Shown here in pieces: positions 5,423 through 5,456 of a stretch of 5,456 nucleotides of DNA. The position numbers and the translations under genes are program-made. The number at the start of each line of letters is the position of its first letter. Position 1 is the first letter of the stretch. The DNA is from Saprospiraceae bacterium (GTDB lineage: Bacteria; Bacteroidota; Bacteroidia; Chitinophagales; Saprospiraceae), in assembly GCA_007134625.1 (NCBI GenBank), contig SLKL01000416.1:1-5456 (forward strand), given 5' to 3'. The notes below the pieces were generated by a model. It did no database searches, was not told the origin of the DNA, and saw only the letters and a program-made list of their open reading frames with translations.

Positions 5423-5456
5423 ATGGTGAACTGTCAGGATATTCCGGAGGCCATTG
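5423..5456 (+). CDS. Possible start of a gene leaving the window
   Basis: ATG at 5423 opens a frame MVNCQDIPEAI that stays open to the window edge. Only 11 codons are visible and no clear ribosome-binding site or promoter is seen. Its ATG lies 146 bp after the start of the right 46-bp site, almost the same as the 143 bp between the left copy and the second recombinase start. That spacing is the only positive argument; the peptide does not resemble either recombinase N-terminus. Confidence 0.2.
   Translation, partial: MVNCQDIPEAI

Noticed and set aside
1..5456. CRISPR array, tRNA or rRNA genes
   Set aside because: No regularly spaced repeats and no tRNA or rRNA-like sequence were recognised on either strand.

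Overview
The window most likely comes from a member of the Bacteroidota. The DNA is A+T-rich, gene starts have A-rich leaders without clear Shine-Dalgarno sequences, a TAnnTTTG-type -7 box lies upstream of the nuclease gene, and the proteins look like Bacteroidota mobile-element genes. This is inference from sequence style; no marker gene is present.

Layout, all genes on the + strand. (1) 1-923: a tyrosine recombinase whose frame stays open to the left edge, so its true start is outside the window. (2) 924-1115: an intergenic gap with a 46-bp site found again near the right end, followed by several palindromes. (3) 1116-1979: a second, complete tyrosine recombinase. (4) 1913-3196: an IS91-family Y2/HUH transposase overlapping the recombinase gene by 67 bp. 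(5) 3197-3661: a gene-free stretch with a hairpin just after the transposase stop, a block of short repeats and palindromes, a large inverted-repeat structure resembling an integron attC site, and a promoter-like box. (6) 3662-4663: a DUF1016/YhcG-type PD-(D/E)XK nuclease gene split by one in-frame amber codon where a tryptophan is expected. (7) 4664-5456: no intact gene, but a hairpin, a frameshifted coding remnant ending in a strong terminator, further stop-interrupted coding-like sequence, and the second copy of the 46-bp site.

The overlapping recombinase and transposase form an IS91-like module of two recombination enzymes: a rolling-circle HUH transposase and a tyrosine recombinase. The damaged nuclease gene and the remnants downstream look like passenger DNA. 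The two 46-bp sites lie in direct orientation about 4.3 kb apart and bracket the second recombinase, the transposase and the passengers. The most interesting hypothesis is therefore that they are ends or recombination sites of a composite mobile unit. Element boundaries and activity cannot be proved from this window alone.
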